From Vicinamibacteria bacterium (GTDB taxonomy: Bacteria; Acidobacteriota; Vicinamibacteria; Vicinamibacterales; UBA8438), in the NCBI GenBank assembly GCA_022820825.1, contig JAJEEU010000093.1:1-64000 (forward strand): a stretch of DNA of 64,000 bases, given 5' to 3'. The notes under the pieces were generated by a model. That model ran no database searches. It had not been told where the DNA came from and saw only the letters and a list, made by a program, of their open reading frames with translations. The translations under genes were made by a program, and so were the position numbers. Shown here in pieces: positions 24,657 to 34,285 of this stretch. The stretch's first letter is position 1. Each line of letters starts with the position of its first letter.

Positions 24657-26158
24657 CGGCGGAGAACGCCGCGACGTCCGACCGGGAGCCGGCGGGTACC
24701 TACGACAAGCTCCCGCTGCCCGACACGGGTCCCCGCGGCCTGCTGCGCCACTTCGGGCCGGGTCTGATCCTGATGATGACCGGCATCGGCACCAGCCACC
24801 TGGTGACGGCGCCGGCCGCCGGCGGGCGCTTCGGGTACGCGTTGCTCTGGTGCATCCCCGTCGCCTACATCTTCAAGTACTACGGATTCGAGATGGCGTT
24901 CCGCTTCACCAACGCCACCGGGCGGAGCATGCTCGACGCGTACACCACGGCGCCCGGCAAGTGGCCCGTCTGGTACGTGCTGATCACCACCGTCATCCAG
25001 TGCGCCCTGGGCCAGGCCGGCCGGCTGGCGGCCGCCGCGGCAGTGCTGTTCTACGTCTTCTCCGAGTACCTGCAGCTCGGTCTGCCGAGCTGGGCGTACG
25101 GCCTGGGTCTGGGCGTGCTCTCGGTCGGGATCATCCTGTACGGGCGCTACGCGGCGGTGGAGATCGCGACGAAGGTGCTGGCCGGGCTGCTGTTCGTCTC
25201 GACCGTCGGCGTGTACCTGTTCGAGCCGGCGCCGCTAGGCGCGATGGGGCGCTTCTTCGTGGTCGAGACGCCGGAGGGCTCGTGGCTGATCATCGCCGCC
25301 TTCCTGGGCCTGCTGCCGACCGGCATCGACGTCTCGCTGCAGGCGTCGGAGTGGGGCAAGGCCAAGCGCGCCGGCATGGGACGCATCCGCGAGCAGCTCG
25401 AGCGCGAGGGGTTGGCCAGGCGCTTCGACCCGTTCGCATCGCGCAGCGCCGACCTGGCCGTCGACGTCTCGAAGCTTCCGGCGCATGCGCAGGAATACTG
25501 CCGGCGCTGGTTCCGCATCGGCCTCTGGGACTTCACGCTGGGCCACATCGTCTCGTTCGTCCTGGCCGTCATCTTCCTGCTGCTGGCGGCCGTCTGGCTC
25601 TATCCGAGCGAGGTGGCCGGCAACGCGGTGATCGGGGAGATCGCGCGCATCTTCACGGACAGCATCGGCCCTGGCATGATGCTCATCTTCCTGCTGGGCG
25701 CGTTCGCGGCCACCTTCTCCACGGCGTTCAACTACTTCGACGGCTGGCCGCGCGTGGTCGCCGCCTGCTGCCGCAACCTGTTCCGCTCGACGGCCGCGCT
25801 GCCGGGCATCGCCGCCGACCAGTTGACCGCCGCGCACCGCCGGACGCTCGTTTCGGAATACAACATCTACCGCCTGACGATGGCCTACTCGCTCGTCGCC
25901 GCGGTGCTGATCATGGCCGGGCTGCCGCGGCCGGTGTTCCTGGTGCTCGTCTCGTCGGCGCTGGCGTTCTTCATCGCGCCGGTCATCTTCTTCCTGAACG
26001 TGTACTACTGCGTCACGGTCATCCCCAGGTCCGACAAGGCCTTCTATCCGTCGGCGCCGGTGCGCGCCTTCGCCTGGCTCAGCTTCGTCGTCTTCACCGG
26101 CCTGACGGCCGTCGTCATCATGGCCCGCGTCTTCGGCGTGACGCTGGTCGGCGGGTGA
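24653..26158 (+). CDS. Divergent Nramp-like membrane transporter
   Basis: The 501-residue protein has about 11 hydrophobic segments and overall resembles the Nramp/LeuT-fold metal transporters. The first helix reads FGPGLILMMTGIGTSH where true Nramp has DPGN, and the helix 6 region reads LLPTGIDVSLQASEWGKAK instead of the MPH motif. The key metal ligands are therefore missing, and manganese or iron transport cannot be assumed; Nramp-related magnesium or non-metal carriers are possible. It is translationally coupled to the chlorite dismutase-like gene. Confidence 0.7.
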   Translation: MTAENAATSDREPAGTYDKLPLPDTGPRGLLRHFGPGLILMMTGIGTSHLVTAPAAGGRFGYALLWCIPVAYIFKYYGFEMAFRFTNATGRSMLDAYTTAPGKWPVWYVLITTVIQCALGQAGRLAAAAAVLFYVFSEYLQLGLPSWAYGLGLGVLSVGIILYGRYAAVEIATKVLAGLLFVSTVGVYLFEPAPLGAMGRFFVVETPEGSWLIIAAFLGLLPTGIDVSLQASEWGKAKRAGMGRIREQLEREGLARRFDPFASRSADLAVDVSKLPAHAQEYCRRWFRIGLWDFTLGHIVSFVLAVIFLLLAAVWLYPSEVAGNAVIGEIARIFTDSIGPGMMLIFLLGAFAATFSTAFNYFDGWPRVVAACCRNLFRSTAALPGIAADQLTAAHRRTLVSEYNIYRLTMAYSLVAAVLIMAGLPRPVFLVLVSSALAFFIAPVIFFLNVYYCVTVIPRSDKAFYPSAPVRAFAWLSFVVFTGLTAVVIMARVFGVTLVGG

Positions 26159-26168
26159 GGCAACCGGC

Positions 26169-27173
26169 ATGAAGATCTGCGTGGTCGGGGCCGGGGCCAT
26201 CGGCGGCTACATGGCGGTGCGCCTGGCGGACGCCGGGCACGCGGTGTCGGTGATCGCCCGCGGCCCGCACCTGGCGGCCATCCGGCGGCGCGGACTGACC
26301 CTGATCGAGTCGGACGCGGAACGGACGATCGCGCCGGCCGCGGCAACCGACGACCTCCGCGAGCTCGGGGCGCACGACATCGTGCTGCTCGCGCTCAAGG
26401 CGCACCAGATCGAGCCGGTCGCCGCCGATCTGGCGGGGCTGCTGGCGCCCGGCGGCGTCATCGTGACGCTGCAGAACGGCATCCCCTGGTGGTACTTCCA
26501 GAAGCAGGAGGGCGAGTTCGCCGGTCGGGTGGTGCGCGCCGTCGACCCGCGCGGCGTGCTGTTCGAGACCATCGATCCCGACTGCCTCATCGGCTGCATC
26601 GCGTACCCCGCGGCCATCATCGCCGAGCCCGGCGTCATCCGCCACGTCGAGGGCAACCGCTTCCCGGTCGGCGAGCTCGACGGCGCGGAAACGGAGCGCG
26701 TGCGGCATGTGTCGGAGGCGTTCACCGGGGCCGGGTTCAAGGCCCGCATCCTGGACGACATCCGCTCGGAGATCTGGCTGAAGCTTTGGGGCAACCTCAC
26801 GTTCAACCCGATCAGCGCGATGACCCACGCCACGCTGGTCGACATCTGCCAGTTCCCGCTGACGCGCGAGCTGGCGGCGGCGATGATGACCGAGGCGCAG
26901 GCGGTAGGCGAACGTCTCGGCGCGGGCTTCCGGGTGACGATGGAGCGGCGCATCAACGGCGCCGAGGCGGTCGGCCGGCACAAGACCTCGATGCTGCAGG
27001 ACGTGGAGGCGGGCAAGCCGCTCGAGATCGACGGAATGCTGGGCGCGGTCGTGGAGCTGGCGGAGGCAACCGGCATCGAGGTGCCGGCGCTGCGGACGCT
27101 GTACGCCTGCGTCAGCCTGCTCGACCGTACGATCCGGGAAGAAGGGGTGCGCATCGCCGGCGTCCCGCGCTAG
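26169..27173 (+). CDS. 2-dehydropantoate 2-reductase family protein
   Basis: The 334-residue protein has an N-terminal Rossmann motif GAGAIGGYMAVRLADAGH and the ApbA/PanE C-terminal helical domain (ILDDIRSEIWLKLWGNLTFN contains the usual catalytic Lys region). PanE reduces ketopantoate with NADPH for pantothenate synthesis. Paralogues in catabolic clusters act on other 2-oxo acids, and the neighbouring CoA-transferase leaves that open. It starts 10 bp after the transporter gene. Confidence 0.85.
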   Translation: MKICVVGAGAIGGYMAVRLADAGHAVSVIARGPHLAAIRRRGLTLIESDAERTIAPAAATDDLRELGAHDIVLLALKAHQIEPVAADLAGLLAPGGVIVTLQNGIPWWYFQKQEGEFAGRVVRAVDPRGVLFETIDPDCLIGCIAYPAAIIAEPGVIRHVEGNRFPVGELDGAETERVRHVSEAFTGAGFKARILDDIRSEIWLKLWGNLTFNPISAMTHATLVDICQFPLTRELAAAMMTEAQAVGERLGAGFRVTMERRINGAEAVGRHKTSMLQDVEAGKPLEIDGMLGAVVELAEATGIEVPALRTLYACVSLLDRTIREEGVRIAGVPR

Positions 27174-27202
27174 GGAGCCCCACGTAGTAGACGGAGAAAG
27201 GG

Positions 27203-28447
27203 ATGAAAGCGCTAGACGGAGTTCGCATCCTCGACATGACCCACGTGCAGTCGGGTCCGACCTGCACGCAACTGCTCGGCTGGTTCGGCGCCGACGTGAT
27301 CAAGGTGGAGCGCCCCGGCGTCGGCGACGCCACGCGCGGGCAGTTGCGCGACATTCCGGACGTCGACAGCCTCTACTTCACGATGCTGAACCACAACAAG
27401 CGCAGCATCACGCTCAACGCCAAGCGTGACCGCGGCAAGGCCATCCTCACGCGCCTGATGGCCGCCTGCGACGTGCTGGCCGAGAACTTCGCTCCCGGCG
27501 CGCTCGACCGCATGGGTTTCTCCTGGGAGCGGATCCAGGAGATCAACCCGCGCCTCATCTATGCGTCCGTGAAGGGCTTCGGGCCGGGCCCCTACGAGCA
27601 GTGCAAGGTGTACGAGAACATCGCGCAGTGCACCGGCGGCGGCGCCAGCACCACCGGCTTCGACGACGGCCCGCCCACCGTGAGCGGCGCCCAGATCGGC
27701 GACTCCGGCACCGGGCTGCACCTGGCGCTGGGCATCGTCACGGCGCTCTACCAGCGCGAGCGGACCGGCCGCGGCCAGCGCGTGGAGTGCGCCATGCAGG
27801 ACGGCGTGCTGAACCTCTGCCGCGTCAAGCTGCGCGACCAGCAGCGGTTGGCGCACGGGCCGCTCACCGAGTATCCGCAGTATCCCAACGGCACGTTCGG
27901 CGAGGCGACGCCGCGATCCGGGAACGCGTCCGGCGGCGGGCAACCCGGATCGGTGGTCAAGTGCAAGGGGTGGGAGGACGATCCCAACGCCTACATCTAC
28001 GTCATCGCGCAGGCGGCGGCGTTCGACGGGCTGGCGCGCGCCATCGGGCGGGCGGACTGGCTCGACGACCCGGAATGGAACACTCCCGAGGCGCGCCTGC
28101 CGAAGCTGGACCGGATGTTCGAGGCGATCGAGCAGTGGACCCGCACCCGCACGAAGTTCGAGGTGATGGACGTGCTCAATCCGCTGAACGTGCCGTGCGG
28201 GCCGGTGCTGTCGATGAAGGAGCTGGCCGACGAGCCGTCGCTGAGGGCCAGCGGCACGGTGGTCGAGGTGGACCACCCCGAGCGCGGCCCGTACGTGACG
28301 GTGGGCTCGCCGATCAAGCTGTCGGATTCGCCCGTCGAGGTGGAGCGCTCGCCGTTGCTGGGAGAGCATACGGACGAAATCCTGACCGAGGTGCTCGGGC
28401 TCGACGCGGCGGACGTGGCGGCCGCCAGGGCGGACGGATCCGTATAG
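27203..28447 (+). CDS. frc: Formyl-CoA:oxalate CoA-transferase (family III)
   Basis: The 414-residue protein follows the well-studied E. coli Frc almost along its whole length. Shared stretches include [48 protein letters not shown] and [11 protein letters not shown]. The catalytic Asp lies in AQIGDSGTG, and the glycine loop is SGGGQPG. Frc moves CoA from formyl-CoA to oxalate. No oxalyl-CoA decarboxylase gene is next to it in this window, so the substrate pair may differ or the partner lies elsewhere. A GGAGAAAGGG-like ribosome binding site precedes ATG. Confidence 0.88.
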   Translation: MKALDGVRILDMTHVQSGPTCTQLLGWFGADVIKVERPGVGDATRGQLRDIPDVDSLYFTMLNHNKRSITLNAKRDRGKAILTRLMAACDVLAENFAPGALDRMGFSWERIQEINPRLIYASVKGFGPGPYEQCKVYENIAQCTGGGASTTGFDDGPPTVSGAQIGDSGTGLHLALGIVTALYQRERTGRGQRVECAMQDGVLNLCRVKLRDQQRLAHGPLTEYPQYPNGTFGEATPRSGNASGGGQPGSVVKCKGWEDDPNAYIYVIAQAAAFDGLARAIGRADWLDDPEWNTPEARLPKLDRMFEAIEQWTRTRTKFEVMDVLNPLNVPCGPVLSMKELADEPSLRASGTVVEVDHPERGPYVTVGSPIKLSDSPVEVERSPLLGEHTDEILTEVLGLDAADVAAARADGSV

Positions 28448-28525
28448 CCTCGGGTCCGTGTTAAATCTGCGGCCACGCGCGGTATGGGGGTGGAGGCCGA
28501 GGGCGCTGGCGTCGAAAAACCGGGC

Positions 28526-29416
28526 ATGAACGGGATGCATGGAATTGCACGGATCGTCATGACCGCGGCGCTCGCCGCCTGCACAATCACCGCTGCAGCC
28601 TTCGTGAACCCGGCGCTCGAGGTCTCGCACCGCGCGCGGGCGATGCATCCGGGCGAGGTGGTGGTGCTGGAGGTGCGCGCCCGGGCGCCGCTCGCGGACC
28701 TTTCCGCGACCGCGTTCGGTCACGAGATCCGGCTCTTCCAGGATGCGTCCGACGGCGTCTGGCGCGGACTGGTCGGCATCGACCTGACGACCGAGCCGGG
28801 CGTCCACGAGGTCGTCGTGCGCGCATCGTCCGCCGGCGGCGGGCAGGCGGAAGTCGTCCATGCGCTCGACGTGGCGCCGAAGGAGTTCCCGACGCGGCAT
28901 CTCAAGGTGGCGCCCAACTACGTGGACCCGCCGGCCGAGGTGATCGAGCGCATCCTGCGCGAGCAGGAGGAGACGGCCGCCATATTCCGCAGCGCCAGCC
29001 CCGAGCGGCTGTGGCGCGGCGGCTTCGCGCGTCCCGTGCCGGGCCGGTCCACCAGCAGCTTCGGCCGCCGCAGCGTCTTCAACGGCGAGGCGCGCAACCC
29101 GCACAGCGGCACGGACTTCCGCGCCGGCAAGGGCGTGCCCATCAAGGCGCCGAACGCCGCGACCGTGGCGCTGACCGGCGACCTGTACTTCTCCGGCAAG
29201 GTGGTGATTCTCGACCATGGGTGGGGGCTGTACTCCTACTTCGCGCACCTCTCCGCCATCGACGTGGCCGAGGGTGACGTGGTCGAGCAGGGCGACGTGG
29301 TCGGCCGCGTCGGCGCCACCGGCCGCGTGACCGGCCCCCACCTGCACTGGACCGTGCGCCTGAACGACGCCCGCGTCGACCCGCTGGCGCTGATGGAGTT
29401 GCTGCCGGCGGATTGA
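28526..29416 (+). CDS. Secreted M23 (LytM-type) peptidoglycan metallopeptidase
   Basis: The product of about 296 residues has an N-terminal signal (IARIVMTAALAACTITAAAF), a beta-rich middle part, and a C-terminal LytM domain. The zinc motifs are HSGTDFR (HxxxD) and HLHWTV (HxH), and all ligands are present. It would cut peptide cross-links in the cell wall in the periplasm. ATG at 28484 would add 14 residues ahead of the signal, so 28526 is preferred. Confidence 0.85.
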   Translation: MNGMHGIARIVMTAALAACTITAAAFVNPALEVSHRARAMHPGEVVVLEVRARAPLADLSATAFGHEIRLFQDASDGVWRGLVGIDLTTEPGVHEVVVRASSAGGGQAEVVHALDVAPKEFPTRHLKVAPNYVDPPAEVIERILREQEETAAIFRSASPERLWRGGFARPVPGRSTSSFGRRSVFNGEARNPHSGTDFRAGKGVPIKAPNAATVALTGDLYFSGKVVILDHGWGLYSYFAHLSAIDVAEGDVVEQGDVVGRVGATGRVTGPHLHWTVRLNDARVDPLALMELLPAD

Positions 29417-29466
29417 CGCAACACGCGTCGTGACTGGCCCGCCTGTGGTGGTACGCTGGTTGCCTG

Positions 29467-30009
29467 GTGTCCTCGTCAGCGTTTGTCCGTCGAGTTCTTC
29501 ACCTCGTCGTTATCGCTATCTTCGGAGGTTGCACAGTGTCCTCGTCACAGTCCTCCCAGCGAGATTTTCCATCGGCCTTCCAGCCTCTTCCGGAGATCAG
29601 CCCGGACGCGCCCCGGTGGGGCGAGCGTTTTGCTCGGGAATTCTCGTCGATGGAGCCACCCTTCTACGGCGTGAATCTGGTGGATGTGCGCCGGGAGCAC
29701 TACGACGCCATCTTCCGGAATATCGAAACGCAGGTGCAGGGGGCCGCCCAACTCTTCGGTGGCCGACTGCATTTCTACTCCGTGACGGACTACGGAGAGA
29801 TTCGACGCGCGGTCTTCATCATCTACTTCGAGACCTTCCCCGACTCACTGCCGGGACTGGTCCCCGATCAGGCCAACGACGGGACCGGGTTTCCCGACAT
29901 CTGGACGGGGTCCGACCTCTGGACGGAGTTCGAACGCCTGGCAGAGGGCTACACGTGGTGGGTCACGCCTGCGCTGCCGGCGAACGAGTCCCCGCAGGTC
30001 TCACGCTAG
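29467..30009 (+). CDS. Hypothetical lipoprotein
   Basis: The 180-residue protein starts at GTG. A hydrophobic signal ends in IFGGC, a good lipobox, so the mature protein is probably lipid-anchored. The rest is rich in aromatic residues, with the pattern of a small alpha/beta domain (HFYSVTDYGEIRRAVFIIYF). I recognise no family. The base composition is poorer in GC than the neighbours. The TAG stop is part of the CTAG that borders MITE B2. Confidence 0.5.
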   Translation: MSSSAFVRRVLHLVVIAIFGGCTVSSSQSSQRDFPSAFQPLPEISPDAPRWGERFAREFSSMEPPFYGVNLVDVRREHYDAIFRNIETQVQGAAQLFGGRLHFYSVTDYGEIRRAVFIIYFETFPDSLPGLVPDQANDGTGFPDIWTGSDLWTEFERLAEGYTWWVTPALPANESPQVSR

Positions 30010-30186
30010 CAGCCCGTGGCAAAAGCCCCGCTGCATTCGAGCGACGATGCATCCCGCAAGGGACTGTGTTGGGCTTTGAGAACAATAGGGGCTCACATAT
30101 AGTCAAATATGCTCGCTCCTCGCGCCTTGTCAGCCGCGCGCCTCGCCGCTCTCGGTGCGACGCGGGGTTTCACCACGGACTGCTAG
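30006..30186 (+). mobile_element. MITE family B, copy B2
   Basis: A 181-bp element is flanked by CTAG on both sides. Ends are TAGCAGCCCGTGGCAAAA on the left and the inverted copy of TAGCAGTCCGTGGTGAAA on the right. The middle is about 15 bp longer than B1 and B3 and more altered (GGGCTTTGAGAACAATAGGG). It fills the gap between the lipoprotein and phosphofructokinase genes. Confidence 0.8.
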
Positions 30187-30206
30187 CCAACCCTTCCGGC
30201 TTCGGC

Positions 30207-31526
30207 TCAACTCTCCACAGGCGCCGGCGGCGGGTCGAGGACGAAGCCCTTCTCCAGGTCGAGCACGAGCGGCGGGGGTTCCTGCGCGACCACGTACTCG
30301 AACTCCGCGCGGAATGCGGCGGCCGTCGTGCCGGCGGTTGCCGCCAGGTTGGCGAGCTCCCCCGGGTCGTCGAAGTCGTCGCGCCGGAGGCGCAGCATGT
30401 AGCGGTACGCGATCCGGTAGCGGCTCGAGTTGATGTCCACCAGCCGCACCCTGGCGCGGCCGCTCTCCGTGTCCATCAGGCGCTCGAACGGGATGGGCAC
30501 GAACTGGCCCGCCTGGATCGAGATCATCGCGGCCGTGCCGCCGGCGTGGACGTAGCGCGCGGCGCAGAACCCGAGGTCGCGCGTGTAGTCCATGTCCATC
30601 GGGATCGGGTCGGCGCTGCGCAGCTCGTAGCCGATGTTCTTGGACACGATGGTCGTCCTGACCCCGAACTCCCGGAGCCGCGCGGTGACGGCCGCCTTGA
30701 GCGTCGCGCCGATGTCTATCTCCGCCAGCCGCACGTTGTCGTGCGCGTCGCGCTCCGCGTGCTCCAGCGCCCGCAGATCCGCGGGGTCGATCGCCAGGAT
30801 CAGACCTTCCGCCAGCACGGCGACGCCGTCGCGGCGTCCGGCGGTAAGGCGCTTGATGATGGCGCCGGCCAGGATGTCGACCAGCGTCTTCAGGCGGATG
30901 CGCCGGCCGGCGAATTCCTCGGGGATGACCGTCAGGGTGGCGCCCGCCGACTTGCCGATGCCGAGCGCCAGGTGTCCCGCCTTGCGGCCCATGGCGGTCA
31001 CGAAGTACCAGCGCGACGTCGTCTTGGCGTCCACCATGAGGTTCTTCACGATCTCGACGCCGTGATGCCGCGCGGTCTGGAAGCCGAACGTGTCGACGTA
31101 CGGCGGCAGGTCGAGGTCGTTGTCGATCGTCTTGGGAACGTGCACCACGCGCAGGCGCCCCCCGGATCGCTCGGTGAGCCGGTAGGCCGAGTACGCCGTG
31201 TCGTCGCCGCCGATCGTGATGAGCTGCGTCGCGCCGAGGCGCTGCAGCGACACGATGGTGTTCTCCAGGTGCTCCGCGTGCAGCGTCGGATTGGCCCGCG
31301 AGATGCCGATGTGGCAGCCGCCCCGGAAGTGCAGCCGGCCGACGTTGCCGATGGAGAGGGGCATGACGTGGCCGACGTCGCCGTGCATGATCCACTCGAA
31401 TCCGTCGCGGATGCCGAGCACCTCCACCTTTTCGATCTGCGCGCGGATGGTCGCCGCGCTGATCACGCTGTTGATGCCGGGCGCCGGTCCGCCGGCCGCG
31501 AGAATCGCAAGTCTGTCGGGGTGCAT
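30207..31526 (-). CDS. pfp: 6-phosphofructokinase, PPi-dependent type
   Basis: The 439-residue enzyme phosphorylates fructose 6-phosphate in glycolysis. The sequence reads GGDDTAYSA and PKTIDNDL. Asp in GGDD and Lys in PKTIDND are the residues that mark pyrophosphate-using enzymes, whereas ATP enzymes have GGDGS and PGTIDND. The family identity is strong; the phosphate donor is inferred from these two residues. ATG at 31526 is followed by LAILAAGGPAPGINSVI, the normal N-terminus. It is divergent from feoAB. Confidence 0.85.
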   Translation of the reverse strand: MHPDRLAILAAGGPAPGINSVISAATIRAQIEKVEVLGIRDGFEWIMHGDVGHVMPLSIGNVGRLHFRGGCHIGISRANPTLHAEHLENTIVSLQRLGATQLITIGGDDTAYSAYRLTERSGGRLRVVHVPKTIDNDLDLPPYVDTFGFQTARHHGVEIVKNLMVDAKTTSRWYFVTAMGRKAGHLALGIGKSAGATLTVIPEEFAGRRIRLKTLVDILAGAIIKRLTAGRRDGVAVLAEGLILAIDPADLRALEHAERDAHDNVRLAEIDIGATLKAAVTARLREFGVRTTIVSKNIGYELRSADPIPMDMDYTRDLGFCAARYVHAGGTAAMISIQAGQFVPIPFERLMDTESGRARVRLVDINSSRYRIAYRYMLRLRRDDFDDPGELANLAATAGTTAAAFRAEFEYVVAQEPPPLVLDLEKGFVLDPPPAPVES

Positions 31527-31592
31527 GAGGTGACTACCTTGCCGCGCGCCCAATGATAGCCGGGCGCGGGCTGTAATAGACTGGGAGTCCGC

Positions 31593-34124
31593 GTGCATCA
31601 GGCCCTGCCGACACTCGACCAGCTTGCGATCGGTGACAGCGCGGTAGTGCACCGCGTCGACTGCGCGCCGCGCGTCGGCTGCCGGCTCATGGAGATGGGC
31701 CTGCTGCCCGGCACGCGGGTCGAGATGGTCCGCCGGGCGCCGTTCGGCGACCCGCTCGAAATCCGGCTGCGCGGCTATCTGCTGTCGCTGCGCCGCTCCG
31801 AGGCGTCCGGCGTCGCGCTGCGCCCGGATGCGTACGCGCCGGACGGTGACGACGGCGCGGAGGCGGCCGCGGGAATGGCGCGTGCCGCGGAGACCGGCCG
31901 CTTTCCCGCGCACGAGCCGCGCGCGGAGACGTCCGCGGCGCGCGTGCCGCGGGTGCTGGTCGCCGGCAACCCCAACTCCGGCAAGACCACGATCTTCAAC
32001 GCTCTGACCGGCGCGCGGGCGCGCGTCAGCAACTACCCGGGCGTCACCGTGGCCCGGGCCTCCCGGCGGATCTCCCTCCCCGATGGATCTCCAGCCGAGC
32101 TGGTCGATCTGCCGGGCGCCTACAGCCTGAGCACGCACTCCCCCGACGAGCAGGTGGCGGTGGACGAGATCCTCGGGCGCCGCGGCGAACCGCCCGACGC
32201 GGTCGTCGTGGTGGTCGATGCCGGCGCGATCGAGCGCGGCCTGTACCTGGCGCTGCAGGTGGTCGAGACGGGCGTGCCGGTGGTCGTGGCGCTCAACATG
32301 GTGGACGAGGCGGCGGCCGCCGGCATGGCCATCAACGCCGAGCGGTTGAGCAAGTGGCTCGGCGCCGCGGTCGTGCCCACGGTGGCGCCCGCGGGCAAGG
32401 GTCTCGACGCGCTGCGGGACGCCATCGGCGGGACGATCGGACTGGCGCCGCGCGGCGACGTCGCCCGCGACGGCCTGCCCGCATCGGTGGAGGGCGCGGT
32501 GGCCGACGTGGAGCGGGCCCTCGCGAACACGCAACTGGCACGGACGCCGGCCGCGCGCCGCTCGTGGGCGGTGTGGTCGCTGCTGTCGCACGAGTCGGAC
32601 GAGGACGACGTCGAGGGGCTGGATCGCCCGGTGCGCGATGCCGTGGACGCGGTCCGCCAGCGCGCCGGCGAAGCGGGCGTCGACCTGTACGAAGCGCTGA
32701 TCGCCGCCCGCTACCGCTGGATCGAGGCCGTGGTGGCCGAAGCGCGGGAGGGCGCGGCGACCGCGCGGCGCACCTGGACGGACCGGATCGACGGCATCCT
32801 GACGCACCGCGTGTACGGCATGGCGGCTTTCGCGGCGGTGATGGCGCTGCTGTTCGAAGCGCTGTTCTCCTGGTCGGAGCCGTTCATCGGCGCCATCGAG
32901 TCGGCGGCAGGCTGGCTGCAGGGGGGCGTGGCGGCGGCGCTGCCGGAGGGCGCCCTGGCCGACCTCATGGTGGACGGCGTGATCGCCGGCGTGGGCAACG
33001 TGGTGGTGTTCGTGCCGCAGATCGCGATGCTGTCGTTCTTCATCGCGGTGCTGGAGGATGCGGGCTACCTGGCCCGCGTCGCGTTCGTCATCGATCGCCT
33101 GATGGGGCGTGTCGGGCTGCACGGCAAGGCGTTCGTGCCGATGCTGTCCGGTTTCGCCTGCGCCATCCCGGGGATCATGGCCACGCGGACCATCGAGGGC
33201 CGGCGCGACCGCCTGATCACGATGCTGACGCTGCCGATGATCTCGTGCAGCGCGCGGCTGCCGGTGTTCGCGCTGGTGACCGCGGTGGTATTCGCGGGCG
33301 ACGCGCGGGTGTTCGGCCTGTTCAGCGCCGGGGCCGTGGTGCTGTTCGCGATGTACGCGCTGTCGGTCAGCGCCACGTTGGGCGCCGCGGCGGTGCTGCG
33401 GCGGACGGTGCTGCGCGGGCCGCGGCTGCCGCTCGTGCTGGAGCTGCCGCCGTACCTCGTGCCGGTCTGGCGCGACACGCTGCTGACGACCTGGCGCCGG
33501 GTGCGCAGGTTCCTGATCGACGCCGGGACGATCATCCTGACGATGACCATCATCCTCTGGGCGCTGCTCAGCTATCCGCGCAGCGCGGAGATCGCCGAGC
33601 GCTACGAGGGGCAGCGCGCGACGGCCGCCGCATCGATCGCCGATCCCGACGCCCGCGCGGATGAGCTCGCACGCCTCGACGGTCTGGAAGCCGGGGAGAC
33701 GCTGCGCTACAGCATCGCCGGCCGCGTCGGCCGGCTGATCGAGCCCGCCATCGAGCCGCTGGGCTACGACTGGCGCATCGGCGTCGGCATCCTGGGCGCG
33801 TTCGCCGCGCGCGAGGTGTTCGTCTCGACGCTCGGCATCGTCTTCGGCATCGCGGAGGCGGACGAGGAGAGCCCGTCGCTGCGGGCGTCGCTCCAGAACG
33901 CCACGCACCCGGACGGCACGCCGCTCATGACGCCGCTGGCGGGCGTCTCGCTGATGGTGTTCTTCGTGCTGGCCTGCCAGTGCATGAGCACGATCGGCGT
34001 GGTCAGGCGCGAGTCGGGCACCTGGCGCTGGCCGATCTTCATGTTCGCCTACATGTCCGTCCTGGCCTACGCGGCTTCGCTCGTGGTGTACCAGGCCGGA
34101 TCGCTGCTAGGATGGGGGGTATAG
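31593..34124 (+). CDS. feoB: Ferrous iron transporter, FeoA-FeoB fusion
   Basis: The 843-residue protein joins a FeoA-like SH3 domain (about residues 1-80) to FeoB. The G-protein domain has GNPNSGKTT, VDLPGAYSL and LNMVDE motifs (about 125-300). The rest is the membrane part with the Gate motifs around FVPMLSGFACAIPGIMATR. It imports Fe(II) across the inner membrane. Start GTG. The stop TAG is formed by the left end of MITE B3. Without the element the gene would end TAA, overlapping the ATG of the Cys-rich gene. Confidence 0.93.
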   Translation: MHQALPTLDQLAIGDSAVVHRVDCAPRVGCRLMEMGLLPGTRVEMVRRAPFGDPLEIRLRGYLLSLRRSEASGVALRPDAYAPDGDDGAEAAAGMARAAETGRFPAHEPRAETSAARVPRVLVAGNPNSGKTTIFNALTGARARVSNYPGVTVARASRRISLPDGSPAELVDLPGAYSLSTHSPDEQVAVDEILGRRGEPPDAVVVVVDAGAIERGLYLALQVVETGVPVVVALNMVDEAAAAGMAINAERLSKWLGAAVVPTVAPAGKGLDALRDAIGGTIGLAPRGDVARDGLPASVEGAVADVERALANTQLARTPAARRSWAVWSLLSHESDEDDVEGLDRPVRDAVDAVRQRAGEAGVDLYEALIAARYRWIEAVVAEAREGAATARRTWTDRIDGILTHRVYGMAAFAAVMALLFEALFSWSEPFIGAIESAAGWLQGGVAAALPEGALADLMVDGVIAGVGNVVVFVPQIAMLSFFIAVLEDAGYLARVAFVIDRLMGRVGLHGKAFVPMLSGFACAIPGIMATRTIEGRRDRLITMLTLPMISCSARLPVFALVTAVVFAGDARVFGLFSAGAVVLFAMYALSVSATLGAAAVLRRTVLRGPRLPLVLELPPYLVPVWRDTLLTTWRRVRRFLIDAGTIILTMTIILWALLSYPRSAEIAERYEGQRATAAASIADPDARADELARLDGLEAGETLRYSIAGRVGRLIEPAIEPLGYDWRIGVGILGAFAAREVFVSTLGIVFGIAEADEESPSLRASLQNATHPDGTPLMTPLAGVSLMVFFVLACQCMSTIGVVRRESGTWRWPIFMFAYMSVLAYAASLVVYQAGSLLGWGV

Positions 34125-34285
34125 CAGCCCGTGGCGAAAGCCCCGCTGCATTCGAGCGACGATGCATCACGCCTGACTGTGTTGCTCATCGCTCACATAT
34201 GGTTGAATATGCTCGCTCTTCGCGCCTTGTCATCCGCGCGCCTCGCCGCTCTCGGTGCGACGCGGGGTTTCACCACGGGCTGCTA
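34122..34285 (+). mobile_element. MITE family B, copy B3, inserted between feoAB and its partner gene
   Basis: A 164-bp element is flanked by TA on each side. Ends are TAGCAGCCCGTGGCGAAA and the inverted copy of TAGCAGCCCGTGGTGAAA. Removing the element with one TA restores GTA TAA TG, a one-base overlap of stop and start codons between feoAB and the next gene. This defines the target duplication as TA. Confidence 0.85.

Noticed and set aside
30207-33908. Very long minus-strand open frame over feoAB
   Set aside because: It is the PFK frame extended upstream into the antisense of feoAB; GC-rich codon usage keeps the opposite strand open. The product there is His/Arg-rich with no domain.
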